Below are positions 12,401 to 24,376 of a stretch of 64,000 nt of DNA, piece after piece. The notes under the pieces are model-generated. The model saw only the letters and a program-made list of their open reading frames with translations, searched no databases and was not told the origin of the DNA. A program made the position numbers and the translations under genes. Position 1 is the first letter of the stretch, and every line of letters begins with the position of its first letter. The DNA comes from Ephydatia muelleri (Eukaryota; Porifera; Demospongiae; Spongillida; Spongillidae): the NCBI GenBank assembly GCA_013339895.1, contig JABACO010000004.1:5325497-5389496 (forward strand). The letters are read 5' to 3'.

Positions 12401-14900
12401 CCCTCTGTCCTCCCACACTACACAACCCCTCCCTCTGTCCTCCCACACTACACTACCCTCCCTCTGTCCCCCACACTACACTACCCTCCCTCTGTCTCCC
12501 ACACTACACTACCCTCCCTCTGTCCTCCCACACTACACTACCCTCCCTCTGTCCTCCCACACTAACTACCCTCCCTCAGTCCTCCCCACTACACAACTCC
12601 TCCCTCTGTCCTCCCACACTACCACCCTCCCTCTGTCCTCCCACACTACACTACCCTCCCTCTGTCCTCCCACACTACACAACCCCTCCCTCTGTCCTCC
12701 CACACTACACTACCCTCCCTCTGTCCTCCCACACTACACAACCCCTCCTCTGTCCTCCCCACTACACTACCCTCCCTCAGTCCTCCCACACTACACAACC
12801 CCCCTCCTCTGTCCTCCCACACTACACAACCCCTCCCTCTGTCCTCCCACTACACAACCCCTCCTCTGTCCTCCCACACTACTACCCTCCCCCCTCTGTC
12901 CTCCCACTACACAACCCACACCCCTCCCTCTGTCCTCCCACACTACACTACCCCTCCCTCTGTCCTCCCACACTACACAACCCCTCCCTCTGTCCTCCAC
13001 ACTACACTACCCTCCCTCTGTCCTCCCACACTACACACCCTCCCTCTGTGTCCTCCCACACTACACAACCCCTCCCTCTGTCCTCCCACACTACACTACC
13101 CTCCCTCTGTCCTCCCACACTACACAACCCCTCCCTCTGTCCTCCCACACTACACTACCCTCCCTCTGTCCTCCCACACTACACTACCCTCCCTCTGTCC
13201 TCCCACCCTACACTACCCTCCCTCTGTCCTCCCACACTACACTACCCTCCCTGTCCTCCCACACTACACTACCCTCCCTCAGTCCTCCCACACTACACAA
13301 CTCCTCCCTCTGTCCTCCCACACTACACTACCCTCCCTCTGTCCTCCACACTACAACTACCTCCCTCTGTCCCCCACACTACACTACCCTCCCTCTGTCC
13401 TCCCACTACACAACCCCTCCCTCTGTCCTCCCACACTACACTACCCTCCCTCTGTCCTCCCACACTACACACCCCTCCTCTGTCCTCCCACACACTACTC
13501 TCCCTCTGTCCTCCCACACTACACTACCCTCCCTCTGTCCTCCCACACTACACACCCCCCCTCTGTCCTCCACACTACACACTACCCTCCCTCTGTCCTC
13601 CCACACTACACACCCTCCCTCTGTCCTCCCACACTACACTACCCTCCCTCTGTCCTCCCACACTACACTACCCTCCCTCTGTCCTCCCACCCTACACTAC
13701 CCTCCCTCTGTCCTCCCACACTACACTACCCTCCCTCGTCTCCCACACTACACTACCCTCCCTCAGTCCTCCCACACTACACAACTCCTCCCTCTGTCCT
13801 CCCACACTACAACCTCCCTCTGTCCTCCCACACTACACTACCCTCCCTGTCCTCCCACACTACACAACCCCTCCCTCTGTCCTCCCACACTACACTACCC
13901 TCCTCTGTCCTCCCACACTACACAACCCCTCCCTCTGTCCTCCCACACTACACAACCCCTCCCTCTGTCCTCCCACACTACATACCCCTCCCTCTGTCCT
14001 CCCACACTACACAACCCTCCACACACACAACCCCTCCCTCTGTCCTCCCACACTACACTACCCTCCCTCTGTCCTCCCACACTACACAACCCCTCCCTCT
14101 TCCTCCCACTACACACCCTCCCTTGTCCTCCCACACTACACAACCCCTCCCTCTGTCCTCCACACTACACTACCCTCCCTCTGTCCTCCCACACTACACT
14201 ACCCCTCCCTCTGTAATCCCACACTACACAAACCCCTCCCTCTGTCTCCCACACTACACTAACCTCCCTCTGTCCCTCCCACACTACACAACCCCTCCCT
14301 CTGTCCTCCCACAACTACACTACCCTCCCTCGTCCTCCCACACTACACTACCCTCCCTCTGTCCTCCCACACTACACTACCCTCCCTATGTCCTCCCACA
14401 CTACACTACCCTCCCTATGTCCTCCCACACTACACAACCCCTCCCTCAGTCCTCCCACACTACACAACCCCTCCCTCTGTCCTCCCCATCACTACACTAC
14501 CCTCCCCTCAGTCCTCCCACACTACACAACCCCTCCCTCTGTCCTCCCACACTACACAACCCCTCCCTCTGTCCTCCCACACTACACAACCCCTCCCTCT
14601 GTTCCTCCCACACTACACTACCCTCCCTCTGTCCTCCCACACTACACTACCCTCCTCTGTCCTCCACACTACACAACCCCCTCCCTCTGTCCTCCCACAC
14701 TACACTACTCTCTCCTCCCACATACACACCCTCCCTCTGTCCTCCACACACTACACACCCTCTGTCCTCACACTACAACCCTCCCGCATGGTCCTCCCAC
14801 ACACACTACTCCTCCCGTCGGTCCCCCACACTGCTACACTACCCTCCTCTGATGGTCTCCAAGTCCTCCCAAGTCCTCCACCACACAACTCCTCCCTGTC
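9420..14900 (+). repeat. Minisatellite block of about 5.4 kb, unit 29-30 bp
   Basis: The unit is ccctccctctgtcctcccacactacacta, alternating with an acacaacc ending. I estimate well over 150 copies, many with single-base indels. The block fills the TRRAP intron between exons 9309-9373 and 14943-15103. The block degrades at both ends. Confidence 0.95.
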
Positions 14901-15282
14901 CTCACACTCACTACCTACCTCGTCTCCCACATAATACACCAGTACCTTGGCAGACAAACAACTACTGCATGGGGCGGCTATGCTGAATGGAAGAGAAAAG
15001 GCACACGAGGAAGGAGAACTGTCTAATGGACTTCCAAGGAGCAGGGTACCTCCCAGCTATGATGGTAACTATGCCGATGACCTTCATGACCCCCTTGAAG
15101 GAGGTGCAGCCCTTTTCCTCCTACATGCGTGATGTGTGTAATGTGATGTAACTTTAACAGGAGACCTTAGACTCACTTTTGGAGCTTTATGCTTCAATGA
15201 ACGAAGAAGAGGACTGTGGCTGGAGAGATGCAGGTGTGTTGTCTGGACTTCGTCATCCTTCACCCACTTAACTCTATGATTA

Positions 15283-15470
15283 CCTAACCCCCCCTCCTTC
15301 ATATTACCCTGGGCCCCCCCTTCCTTCATATTACCCTGGGCCCCTCCTCCATATTACCCTGGGCCCCCCTCCTTCATATTACCCTGGGCCCCTCCTCCAT
15401 ATTACCCTGGGCCCCCCTCCTTCATATTACCCTGGGTCTCCTTCCTTCATATTACCTTGGGTCCCCCCCC
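15283..15470 (+). repeat. Minisatellite (ccttcatattaccctgggccccc)
   Basis: Seven or eight copies of a unit of about 21-26 bp in the TRRAP intron between 15233 and 15486. Confidence 0.9.
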
Positions 15471-15809
15471 CCCACATGCCCCCAGGTTCCCGGAGACAGC
15501 CATAGCAGTGCATAGCAGTGGCCTATTAGAGCCAGGGCAGCTTTGAGCAGGCACAGCTGTACTATGAGAAGGTCATTAGGAGGGCTAGAGAGCTACACAA
15601 TGTGGCAGCAGCCACATCCACCATGCTGGAGTACAAGCTGTGGGAGGAGCATTGGTGCAGGTGAGGCCACACCCTCTACACACTCCTCCTTCTACACCTC
15701 CCTCTACGCACTCCCACCCGCTAGATGTTGCCAGGAGCAGCTTGGACAATGGGAGGTACTAACAGAGTTTGGCAAGATGCAAATAAATGGTGGAGCACCA
15801 TTTCTGGGT

Positions 15810-16040
15810 GAGTCGGAGGAGGCTGGGGCTGGGGAGGAAGCTGGGGCTGGGGAGGAGGCTGGGGCTGGGGAGGAGGCTGGGGCTGGGGAGGAGGCTGGGG
15901 CTGGGAGGAGGCTGGGGCTGGGGAGGAGGCTGGGGCTGGGGAGGAGGCTGGGGCTGGGGAGGAGGCTGGGGCTGGGGAGGAGGCTGGGGCTGGGGAGGAG
16001 GCTGGGGCTGGGGAGGAGGCTGGGGCTGGGGAGGAGGGGA
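15810..16040 (+). repeat. 18-bp minisatellite (gaggctggggctggggag)
   Basis: About twelve copies right after the donor of the last TRRAP exon. Open frames across it are artefacts of the 18-bp period. Confidence 0.95.
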
Positions 16041-16083
16041 TTGTTCTGGCTGTAAAGTGATTCATTCATATACATGTACCTCA

Positions 16084-16436
16084 TCTGCCCATTACACCCC
16101 TGGGACCCCCTGGGTGTGCCCATTACACCCCTCCCTGGGTGTGCCCATTACACCCCTGGGACCCCCTGGGTGTGCCCATTACACCCCTGGGACCCCCTGG
16201 GTGTGCCCATTACACCCCTGGGACCCCCTGGGTGTGTCCATTACACCCCTGGGACCCCCTGGGTGTGCCCATTACACCCCTGGGACCCCCTGAGTGTGCC
16301 CATTACACCCCTGGGACCCCCGTGGTGTGCCCATTACACCCCTGGGACCCCCGTGGTGTGCCCATTACACCCCTGGGACCCCCTGGGTGTGCCCATTACA
16401 CCCCTGGGACCCCTGGATGTGCCCACTACACCTGAT
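16084..16436 (+). repeat. 31-bp minisatellite (cattacacccctgggaccccctgggtgtgcc)
   Basis: About eleven copies with point variants (ggtg/agtg/cgtggtg). Confidence 0.95.
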
Positions 16437-16456
16437 CAGCATACCTATTGCACCAA

Positions 16457-16545
16457 CAAGGTACATGGGGGGAGGGGCAGGTACATGGGGAGGGAAAGGT
16501 ACATGGGGGAGGGGCAGGTGGTACATGGGGGAGGGGCATGTATGT
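16457..16545 (+). repeat. Minisatellite (ggtacatgggggaggggca), inverse of the 4-kb array
   Basis: Four or five copies. The unit is the reverse complement of the unit at 3989-4316. Confidence 0.85.
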
Positions 16546-17504
16546 TCCTCACACCTGCAATACAATTCTCTTGTGTATGGCAAACTTTGCAATGATATGC
16601 GCCAACAGAAGATGCCCATGGTACTTGGTAGCTGGGTCCTGGAAGGAAGTTAGCATGACCTTAGCTTAGCAGCTAACCCCAACCCCTCTACACACCTCCC
16701 TCTACACACCTCCAACCACACCTCCCTCCACACACCCCTCTACATACCCCCCTCCACATACCACACACTGCTTAGGCAGCAGACATGGCCAAGCAAAGGT
16801 CATCAGATGTCTGAGCTTCGCACCTTGTTTTCTAAAGGGATAGTGAGAAGGGTGAGGGTGGAGGGTGAGGGTGGAGGGGTGAGGGTGGAGGGTGAGGGTG
16901 GAGAGAGGAAAGGGTGGAGAGGAGAGGGTGGTTATACATGTCAGCTGGTTACAAGCTGATCATTTCAGAAATTACTGTTCACAACACTCCAAGTTAGGTT
17001 TCACTGGTACAAAACTCTATGCACTTCAGGAAAGAAACAATGTAAGAGGCCATGTATAATCGTCCCAATTCTTACCGCTAAGCATTTTCTCAGAAACCAT
17101 TTGCAATGTCCATTTCTGTTGCAAAGACCACTCCCAATACGACCCCGTTGCAATGTGAAATATAAAAAAGGAGTCTGCTAACACCCATCCTCCATTGGTA
17201 CCTGTGGCACATACCTGCAAGATGTGCATCGTAGTCATTGAAACCATTAGCTAAATATAGTGCCTCGAGTTCAGTTATCTGTTCTTTATAAACTGCCAGT
17301 TTTATAGGCTCTGGAAGTCCAAGGTTATTCTAACTGTCTACAACATTCATAGCAAGCAGGGTGGGGTCCGGGAACAGCCGATGGTCAGGTCCTACAATCT
17401 ATTACTATTGGTAGAAGCCAAATGGTCCGATGCGCAGATTGCACAATGGGGGTGGACATTGGAATAGGACTGGACATTGCAATGGGGTTGAGATCGATTG
17501 TCGG
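16546..17504. other. No gene seen
   Basis: Contains short tandem ctctacacacctccc (16681-16760) and gagggtggagggt (16845-16930) repeats. Nothing coding could be supported. Confidence 0.5.
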
Positions 17505-17872
17505 CGATGCTGACTAGAGATCGATTGTAGGGGATGCTGACTAGAGATTGATTGTAGGGGATGCTGACTAGAGATCAATTGTAGGGGATGCTGACTAGAG
17601 ATCGATTGTAGAGGATGCTGACTAGAGATTGATTGTGGGGGATGCTGACTAGGGATCGATTGTAGGGGATGCTGACTAGGGATCGATTGTAGAGGATGCT
17701 GACTAGGGATCGATTGTAGAGGATGCTGACTAGGGATCGATTGTAGAGGATGCTGACTAGGGATCGATTGTAGAGGATGCTGACTAGGGATCGATTGTAG
17801 GGGATGCTGACTAGGGATCGATTGTAGAGGATGCTGACTAGGGATCGATTGTAGGGGATGCTGACTAGGGAT
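17505..17872 (+). repeat. 27-bp minisatellite (gatcgattgtagaggatgctgactagg)
   Basis: About 13-14 copies with gagg/gggg variants. Nine-residue periodic frames on the - strand are artefacts. Confidence 0.95.
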
Positions 17873-20800
17873 TGCCATATGCCAGAAAGGATTATTGGAT
17901 TGACAGACTGACGAGTTGGATTGGTTGATATAGTTGTTGCCATAGACACTTTGTTCATGTGCCCAGTCTTCTTCGGAAATTGCACACCGGCTCCAAACAG
18001 ACAAATATTGGATCCAAGGATCATTAAAGTCATTCCATGTTCATGTAAGCAGCACTGATGTCTAAATTTAATTCTGTAATTCACTACACACAATTACAGT
18101 ACATAATCCAGTGCATGATTGCGTGATTAATCGCATAACACGCTGCCAGAGGTCATGCTGACGTGTAATAGGGCGATTAAGCGCACTAGTAGCAAAGCAT
18201 AATTATAATGCTAATCGGAACTGGGGCAGAGGAGGTTCCATACACATGTAGGATTGCATTGATTGAGAACTGATGAATATCATATTAAAAACATATTCAC
18301 ATGCAAATTAATGAAACTTTTTCTCAGGAAGCTGAACGGAAGGCCAGAACAGACGAGATGTGTTGCAAATATGGTGATTAATTATTTCATTCAGTCATCC
18401 AATATTAATTCTCCAGCAGGTCCGCGTCCATCCCGATCCCGTCAATTGAAATTATGAAGTACATGTATTGTATAATGAGTTAAAGTGATAATGTTTAGGA
18501 AGTAAAAAATATTGTAAAATGTTCTAATGAAGGTGCCCATACCCCCTGCTTAGATATGGCATGGGAAAGCATATTGTGTGTTGAATAGGGGCTTTGTCTA
18601 AGGTAGGTAGGTCAAGCCCACAATTCCCCCCCTCTAAACACACTATTCCCAAATTAGATTGTCTCATCCAGATATTGTACTAATATATATAAAGGGAAAG
18701 CAATGATTCAGTCTCATAGTCCTAATACCCACCACTCCACATGTGCACTGAATTGCACCTTGTATACTGTTTCTTTCATGTCATGCATCAATGGCAGGTG
18801 GCACCTTCTACCCTGACCAACCACTTTAATCTCATGTATGCATCATGGTGTGGCACATCTGGTCGCACCCAAGACGTGACTCAGCTATGCAGCTTTCTCC
18901 AGCTTTTTCTGTCACTTTGCTCCCCTTTGTGGCTCTGCAGCACTCTGACCATAATTTATAACCCAGTCTCTCAATCACTGTGTTGTCTCCAATATCCTTA
19001 TACCGGCGTGTGGCTCTCCGATTGAACTGAAACCACAGTGCACTGTCATTTTGTCAATCGCTTTCAATGAATTGCTGGATGGGCTGCTGTAATAGCATCA
19101 AAGAAGTTGAACCCAGTGTATTTTCTGTCTTGTTCCACTTGCCATACCCTGTCAAAGCAGTAGAGAACTGTTGATAAACTTATGGTGCTTTGGGCTCAGC
19201 AAGGCTTTGTAAATGCAACCTAGATCCTGGCTTGGTGGAACTATGGAAAAGAGGCCTTCATTGTTACATTTCTGCAGTGATACGATAAATGTCATTCAGT
19301 GTTTTGAACATGCTTTATGTGTATCCTTTTTGAAATAGATATTTTTGGATAACCAATGAATCCATATGTTAGAAAAATTCAGCACACACAGTTTGAAATA
19401 ATAAACCCATGAGTGCAGGGAAATCTGTTGTTCCCTACATTGTCTGAAGATTCAAATGTCAAAAGCGATATCTGTTGCAAGCCGGCGGCCTATGTCTGAA
19501 ATGAGCATTGAACTCTTTGAATGCCAAGTGCATATGTACATCCATGCTCAAACAACCAAATTTGTGCAACATTCATGCAGTTCTGTGTGTGTTACGTTGA
19601 TGTTAATTAAAAATTACTTTTCAATACCATTGTACTTACATGCAAGTGCAATATTACTCAGGCACACATTGTGTGACCATTATAACCTGGCACGTACATG
19701 TATTGTTGCAACAACCCTTATTCTGAACTGGCAAAAGGGAGAAGTGAACCGGCATCAGAAACATGATATTAATGTTACACTGATGTGGGTTACACATGCA
19801 TTCTTATGCATTAGTGAAATGATCTGAATAATTAATCACTTTTGTGGTAACCAAACATGTACTTATAAGTGCAAGTGCAGCAAGCATTTGCATGCATCAT
19901 GGAGTTGTGATCATGCATGAATGGTGTGTGCATGCACGTATAATATGCACTGGCGTCCAAATATATAAATTTTAGGTTTATGAATACGTGTATGATCTTG
20001 TACTGAAACGACAACTCCAGTGTGTACCTGGAGGTCTGGATGAGAGGTGTGTCAGGTACCCAAGCTGGCTGCAGAAAAGGCGGTGAGGCCAACTAGGTAA
20101 GACTACAGTAACTGGAGGGGGGGGGGGGGGGGGGGGGGGCACCACCATTGGCTATTAGACATACTTCTGTTTTCTAGAGGCAGCAGTTGTGTAACATATT
20201 ACTCGAGTCCTTCCCTTTCCGTATTTAGCAAAATGAAAACGAATAATTATCTTAATTATTGATAGTCACTAATCACGTGAATAATAACGAAGCTGAGCTC
20301 AATATGGAGACCATGGAAGCGAACAGCAGGTAAAATAGGAATGAAAATGAAAGATCGCAGTGTTGTTTCATAGCAGCCAGTTAGCGTAGGAAGGTGTTGA
20401 AAAGCTGGGGAGACTACGTAAGAGGTCTAATGATACATGTAGATGCATAATGTGTGGGGCGCGCGAGTGTTATGATTTTATAGCCAAAAGTAAATGTTAG
20501 GTCAGTCTGCCCGTCATAGCTAATCCACACCAGTTTGTGTTTCTGCGACCAAACAACCATTCGCCTCCGTGTCTAGTAGTTATATGGCTTACGCTCGGGA
20601 GATTGATACAATTTGAGCGGGTAATTAGCTCATTAACGATACATGTACCTGACCATTAAAAATAATCACTACGAACTTCGACCAGTTAATGCATTTAAAG
20701 TCACCATTTGATTCAGCTTTAGTACTAACACATTTTCTACTATCTGAATTTGGGAATTGTATTTTCAATCCAGTTGGGCAGGACTTTGAAATATAGCAAC

Positions 20801-22009
20801 TACTGAATTGTCAACTGGATATAATTTTATACCCGCTGATTCGGTGATATTCAAACTTAAGGCACATTAATAGATCTCGACCCATGATAAGGCAAAATTC
20901 AATAAAGGCTCAATTTTCCGTGAACGGTCGATGTTCTTCCCAAATCCACTCACGATTGCAACTTTGATCGAGCTTTCAAATGGCCCTAGAACTACAATGC
21001 ACTAAACGGTACGAAAGGGAAAAAAGTTGGTAGTCTTAGTCTTATTATATGATTTGTGCACATTTATAAATAGTATAGAGAGAATGAACGGCAGTTAGTG
21101 GCATGTGAATGCTCTAATACAGGGTGTCCCACACTGATGGAAAAATTGATTTAAATTCACCACAATTATGGTTATTGGTTCATTAATCCACTAACAAGTA
21201 AATAGATGTGGATTCTGGGGCACATGCTGACACATGCAACAATAGAAGTTTCCAATTTGCACCTGCTTACTTTAAGGATGACAGTTTGATTCCCAAATTG
21301 TCGAGGTTTTTCTCGGTTTTGAAAGTCGTCTCTAAGACATTCTTTGCAAGGTCAAATACAACACTAAGCTTCAAGATTCGATGTATATTAAGAACGTGAA
21401 CATCCACAAATTCCTGCATTTTATTTGACCTGCATCTTGATGTTTACTTAAATTCGAATGGTAATTCTAGGTGCCGCATGTGTGATAAAGGTAGAAAAGA
21501 AGGGGAAGGGATAGGAGGAGAGGTGAGGAGGAAGATATATTAAAATATTTTACTCAGACATGTACAAAACAACACCGTTTGCACAGCCCACATTGTATGT
21601 GCATGGAAATGATGAATTAAGAAGTTTAGACAATAATTTGTTATCATTTCAATCACACAGCTAATGGCATTAGTGTTGGTATTTGTTGTACAAATAGTTA
21701 ACATATTGTTTCCAGTCACGCACAAAAATCGAATGACAATGTAACATAGCATGTGATAACTGACATGTCATGTTTAAAATGTGTAAAACATGCACTTTGG
21801 TGGAGAATATGCTAACACGTTGTATTCTGGCTTTCTGAAACTTAATACACATTTAATTATGTATTGTAGCACTTGGATATTTATATAGTAGCTGGAATTT
21901 TCATACTGTAAGTAACCTGGACTCTCTGTTATGATCAATTAATGAATTTGTTTGAGAATTGTGTCATTATAGATATTCAATCCTTACTATATATACCAAC
22001 AGTGTAGTT
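17873..22009. other. Intergenic DNA, no gene supported
   Basis: Mostly AT-rich single-copy-looking DNA with a run of 23 G at 20117-20139. A short open piece at about 20304-20330 (atggagaccatggaagcgaa, then caggtaaaat, a donor-like site) could be a 5' exon, but I could not connect it to anything. Confidence 0.5.
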
Positions 22010-24187
22010 ATGAATAAAGTTATTGCCAACACTATCTGCCACTTGTGCTCCAAGTCCTACAATGATCCGAGAATTCTACCATGTTTGCACTCCTTCTGTC
22101 TACAATGTCTCCATAATGAGATAGAGAAAAGTGGTTCCAAACTAATGTTTCAATGTCCCATCTGTGAACGAAACACCAGTATCCCAGCGGGAGATGCCAG
22201 TGTTCTCCATCAGAACCTCCATCTTGGATTTGAAGTAGAGGTAGCAGAGTACATGTCCAAGATTGTCAACAACAGGGAGGTGTATTGTAATGAATGTATA
22301 GATGAGAGCAGTAGCCCTGCAGTGGTGTTCTGTTGTACATGTCGTCAGTTCCTATGCACGCATTGTCACAACCATCACAAACGTAGTCGTCATCTTTCCA
22401 AACATGATCTGGTCGGTCTAGACCCAGAGGCAGCCAGACAGCTGCACACTACCATGAAGCCAAGAGATCATTACTGCTCTCAGCCTAACCATGAAGACAA
22501 TAAATTGAATTTTTATTGTGAAACTTGTAGCTTGCTAGTATGCCTTCACTGCACTACAGGTACCCACAACAGTCACATGGTGAAGGAAATATCCATGGTT
22601 GCAAAGATCCATCAAATGGAAATGACAGAAGCACTAGAAAATGCAAAAGCGGTAGTGACAAAGCTGACTGGAGCCATGGATGAAAATAGCAAGATGATAG
22701 AAGAAGTGAATGTCTCAAAAACAATTGCTCTTTTGGCCATCAAACAAGCTTTTGAAATACTCCAACAAACATTAGAAGAAAGGAAAAAAACACTATTGTC
22801 AGAATTGGAGGCCATTTCACTGTCCAAAATTACAGCCCTGACTCTCCAGAAGGAACAGTTTGAGAAGGTGGTTGGAGACATTGGTCACTACACTGATATG
22901 ATTTCCCACATCCTGCAGACCCACACTGATCATGAAATTATAGCACTGGGAGGATTCATACCCACTGAACTGCAGGTCACACTCAAGAAGGTCCAGACCA
23001 TTTCCCTCACTCCAAACCAACACAGCGACATAACTGTGTCTGTGCAAACAGATGATCCTGTCAGACAACTTTCCAAATTGGGTGAAATTATTCTATTTTC
23101 CCCTTGTCCATCTTCAAGCACATGGACGTCCACATCAGTAGCCAGGGTGGGGACCAGGAACCATGTTAAGGTACAAAGCAAGACCTCAAAGGGGGAGGAG
23201 TACCCACATGGTGGTGCAGAGGTGAAGGGTGAGATGAAGTCTAAGATCCAGAATGCAGCAGTTGTGTGCGGAGAGGTGGAGGACCACAGGGATGGTACCT
23301 ACACTATCACCCTCACCCCTCAAACTGCTGGTCCTCACCAGCTCCTCATCACAATGGATGGTCAGCATGTACAGAATAGCCCTAATGACCTTGATGTGAG
23401 GCCTAAACGTGACTACTATACCTTAGGTAATACCCAACAAGTGATCAAGTGTAATCGACCATCATGTATTGCCATCCATGACAATGGAGACATCTATGCA
23501 GGCAGCAATGATGGCTGCATTTATGTGCTTGATCAAGCGGGTCAACTGAAGAATACCATAGGTAGTAGTGGAAGTGGTGATGGTCAGTTTACTTCTCCAT
23601 CTGGTATATCCATCAAGGGAGATGTGCTGTATGTTGCTGATACTGGCAACCATCGTGTACAGATTCTGGCATCAAGTGGAACATTCCTTCATCAGTTTGG
23701 TCAACAGGGATCAGGTCAGGGACAGTTCAAATCCCCATGTGTAGTTATCATTGATTCCAACAACAAACTGATTGTCTCTGACCACGATAACCATAGGATA
23801 CAAATATTCAATGAAAAAGGTGGCTGGTTACTAACCATCGGCCTAGGCAATCATTGTTTCCCATATGGTCTTGCTTTGGACCCTCAGGGAAACATTCACA
23901 CTGCAGCTTTTGGTTCAAACACTATCAAAGTGTTTACCAAAGAGGGTGTCTATGTCAGAATGTATGGCGATCCTAAACATCCCACTGGGATAGCCATTGA
24001 CGAGGAAGGTTACAGCCTTGTCAGTGAGTATGATGGCAATTGTCTCTCCATCTATGATCCTGAAGAAAACAATATCCACACAGTGGGGAATCTGAAGAAT
24101 CCTCATGGTACTGCACTAGATCCCAGAGATGGTAGTGTTTTCATTGCTAACTATGGTGCTAACACAGTATTGAAGTATAGTGTTTGA
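22010..24187 (+). CDS. TRIM-type E3 ligase: RING, two B-boxes, coiled coil, filamin, NHL
   Basis: One open exon of 725 residues. RING finger at 10-52 (C-x2-C-x11-C-x-H-x2-C-x2-C-x15-C-x2-C), B-box 1 from about 91 (CNEC...CTHCHNHH), B-box 2 from about 152 (YCSQPNHED...CLHC), coiled coil about 203-330, filamin/Ig-like domain about 362-465, and NHL blades from about 472 to the end (GVLYVADTGNHRVQI-type blocks). This is the TRIM2/TRIM3/TRIM71 (C-VII) layout, a ubiquitin ligase whose NHL propeller recruits the target. I chose the Met at 22010 because it starts just before the RING; an in-frame Met 17 codons upstream adds no domain. It is paralogous to the fragment at 1-501 and on the same strand. 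No frame break was seen. Confidence 0.93.
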   Translation: MNKVIANTICHLCSKSYNDPRILPCLHSFCLQCLHNEIEKSGSKLMFQCPICERNTSIPAGDASVLHQNLHLGFEVEVAEYMSKIVNNREVYCNECIDESSSPAVVFCCTCRQFLCTHCHNHHKRSRHLSKHDLVGLDPEAARQLHTTMKPRDHYCSQPNHEDNKLNFYCETCSLLVCLHCTTGTHNSHMVKEISMVAKIHQMEMTEALENAKAVVTKLTGAMDENSKMIEEVNVSKTIALLAIKQAFEILQQTLEERKKTLLSELEAISLSKITALTLQKEQFEKVVGDIGHYTDMISHILQTHTDHEIIALGGFIPTELQVTLKKVQTISLTPNQHSDITVSVQTDDPVRQLSKLGEIILFSPCPSSSTWTSTSVARVGTRNHVKVQSKTSKGEEYPHGGAEVKGEMKSKIQNAAVVCGEVEDHRDGTYTITLTPQTAGPHQLLITMDGQHVQNSPNDLDVRPKRDYYTLGNTQQVIKCNRPSCIAIHDNGDIYAGSNDGCIYVLDQAGQLKNTIGSSGSGDGQFTSPSGISIKGDVLYVADTGNHRVQILASSGTFLHQFGQQGSGQGQFKSPCVVIIDSNNKLIVSDHDNHRIQIFNEKGGWLLTIGLGNHCFPYGLALDPQGNIHTAAFGSNTIKVFTKEGVYVRMYGDPKHPTGIAIDEEGYSLVSEYDGNCLSIYDPEENNIHTVGNLKNPHGTALDPRDGSVFIANYGANTVLKYSV

Positions 24188-24376
24188 AAACTGAAAGTGA
24201 CATAATTTGAATTACTGTAGTACTTTGTAGTCTTAAGAGGTGTTATGCAATATGATTGATATTATGTGGACTTGTATTGTACAATGTGCAGTTTCATTAT
24301 ACAAGTTATAATACAGTTTGTCGTCATTATTTATATATGGAACAGTTTGCCTTGAATAGTAATTATGTATCAAATG

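Larger units (their letters stand above)
4338..15807 (+). pseudogene. TRRAP-like: TRRAP-like gene, about ten exons with losses and frame breaks
   Basis: TRRAP is the large pseudokinase scaffold of SAGA and TIP60 histone acetyltransferase complexes. Exons match its HEAT/FAT part in order: 4338-4415 (HAMEARLIVRQALDILTP), 4643-4710 (SELTAKLEPAFLSGLI), 5568-5611 (VFNASIPRKL), 5823-5873 (NWEHCGGYFWIKHHCIE), 8656-8868 (LFPKMWAVLSEKRRQ), 9309-9373 (QHVLEG), 14943-15103 (YLGRQ...AMLN), 15161-15233 (LDSLLELYASMNEED), 15486-15660 (SFEQAQLYYEKVIRRARELH, YKLWEEHWCR) and 15725-15807 (QEQLGQWEVLTEFGKM). Roughly 400 residues expected between the first two exons are absent, as are the kinase-like and FATC parts. 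Several exons need a one-base shift; the exon at 15486 has a 10-bp tandem duplication (catagcagtg twice) and a TAG where Glu is expected. I read it as a broken copy, although misassembly is possible. Confidence 0.75.

Noticed and set aside
13048..14986. Long Pro/Ser/Thr-rich frames and their - strand partners
   Set aside because: Translation of the 30-bp satellite; same logic in all frames.
15543..16595. Gly/Leu/Trp and His/Thr/Pro repeat proteins
   Set aside because: Translations of the 18-bp and 31-bp minisatellites after the last TRRAP exon.
16780..16850. Possible further TRRAP exon (reading HQMSELRTLFSKGIV)
   Set aside because: No convincing match to the expected TRRAP continuation.
17026..17247. 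73-codon - strand frame
   Set aside because: No recognisable motif and no supporting splice signals.
17405..18093. QSIPSQHPL repeat protein on the - strand
   Set aside because: Artefact of the 27-bp minisatellite at 17505-17872.
20304..20333. Short 5' exon encoding a start and eight codons
   Set aside because: Cannot be joined in frame to the TRIM gene or any other exon.
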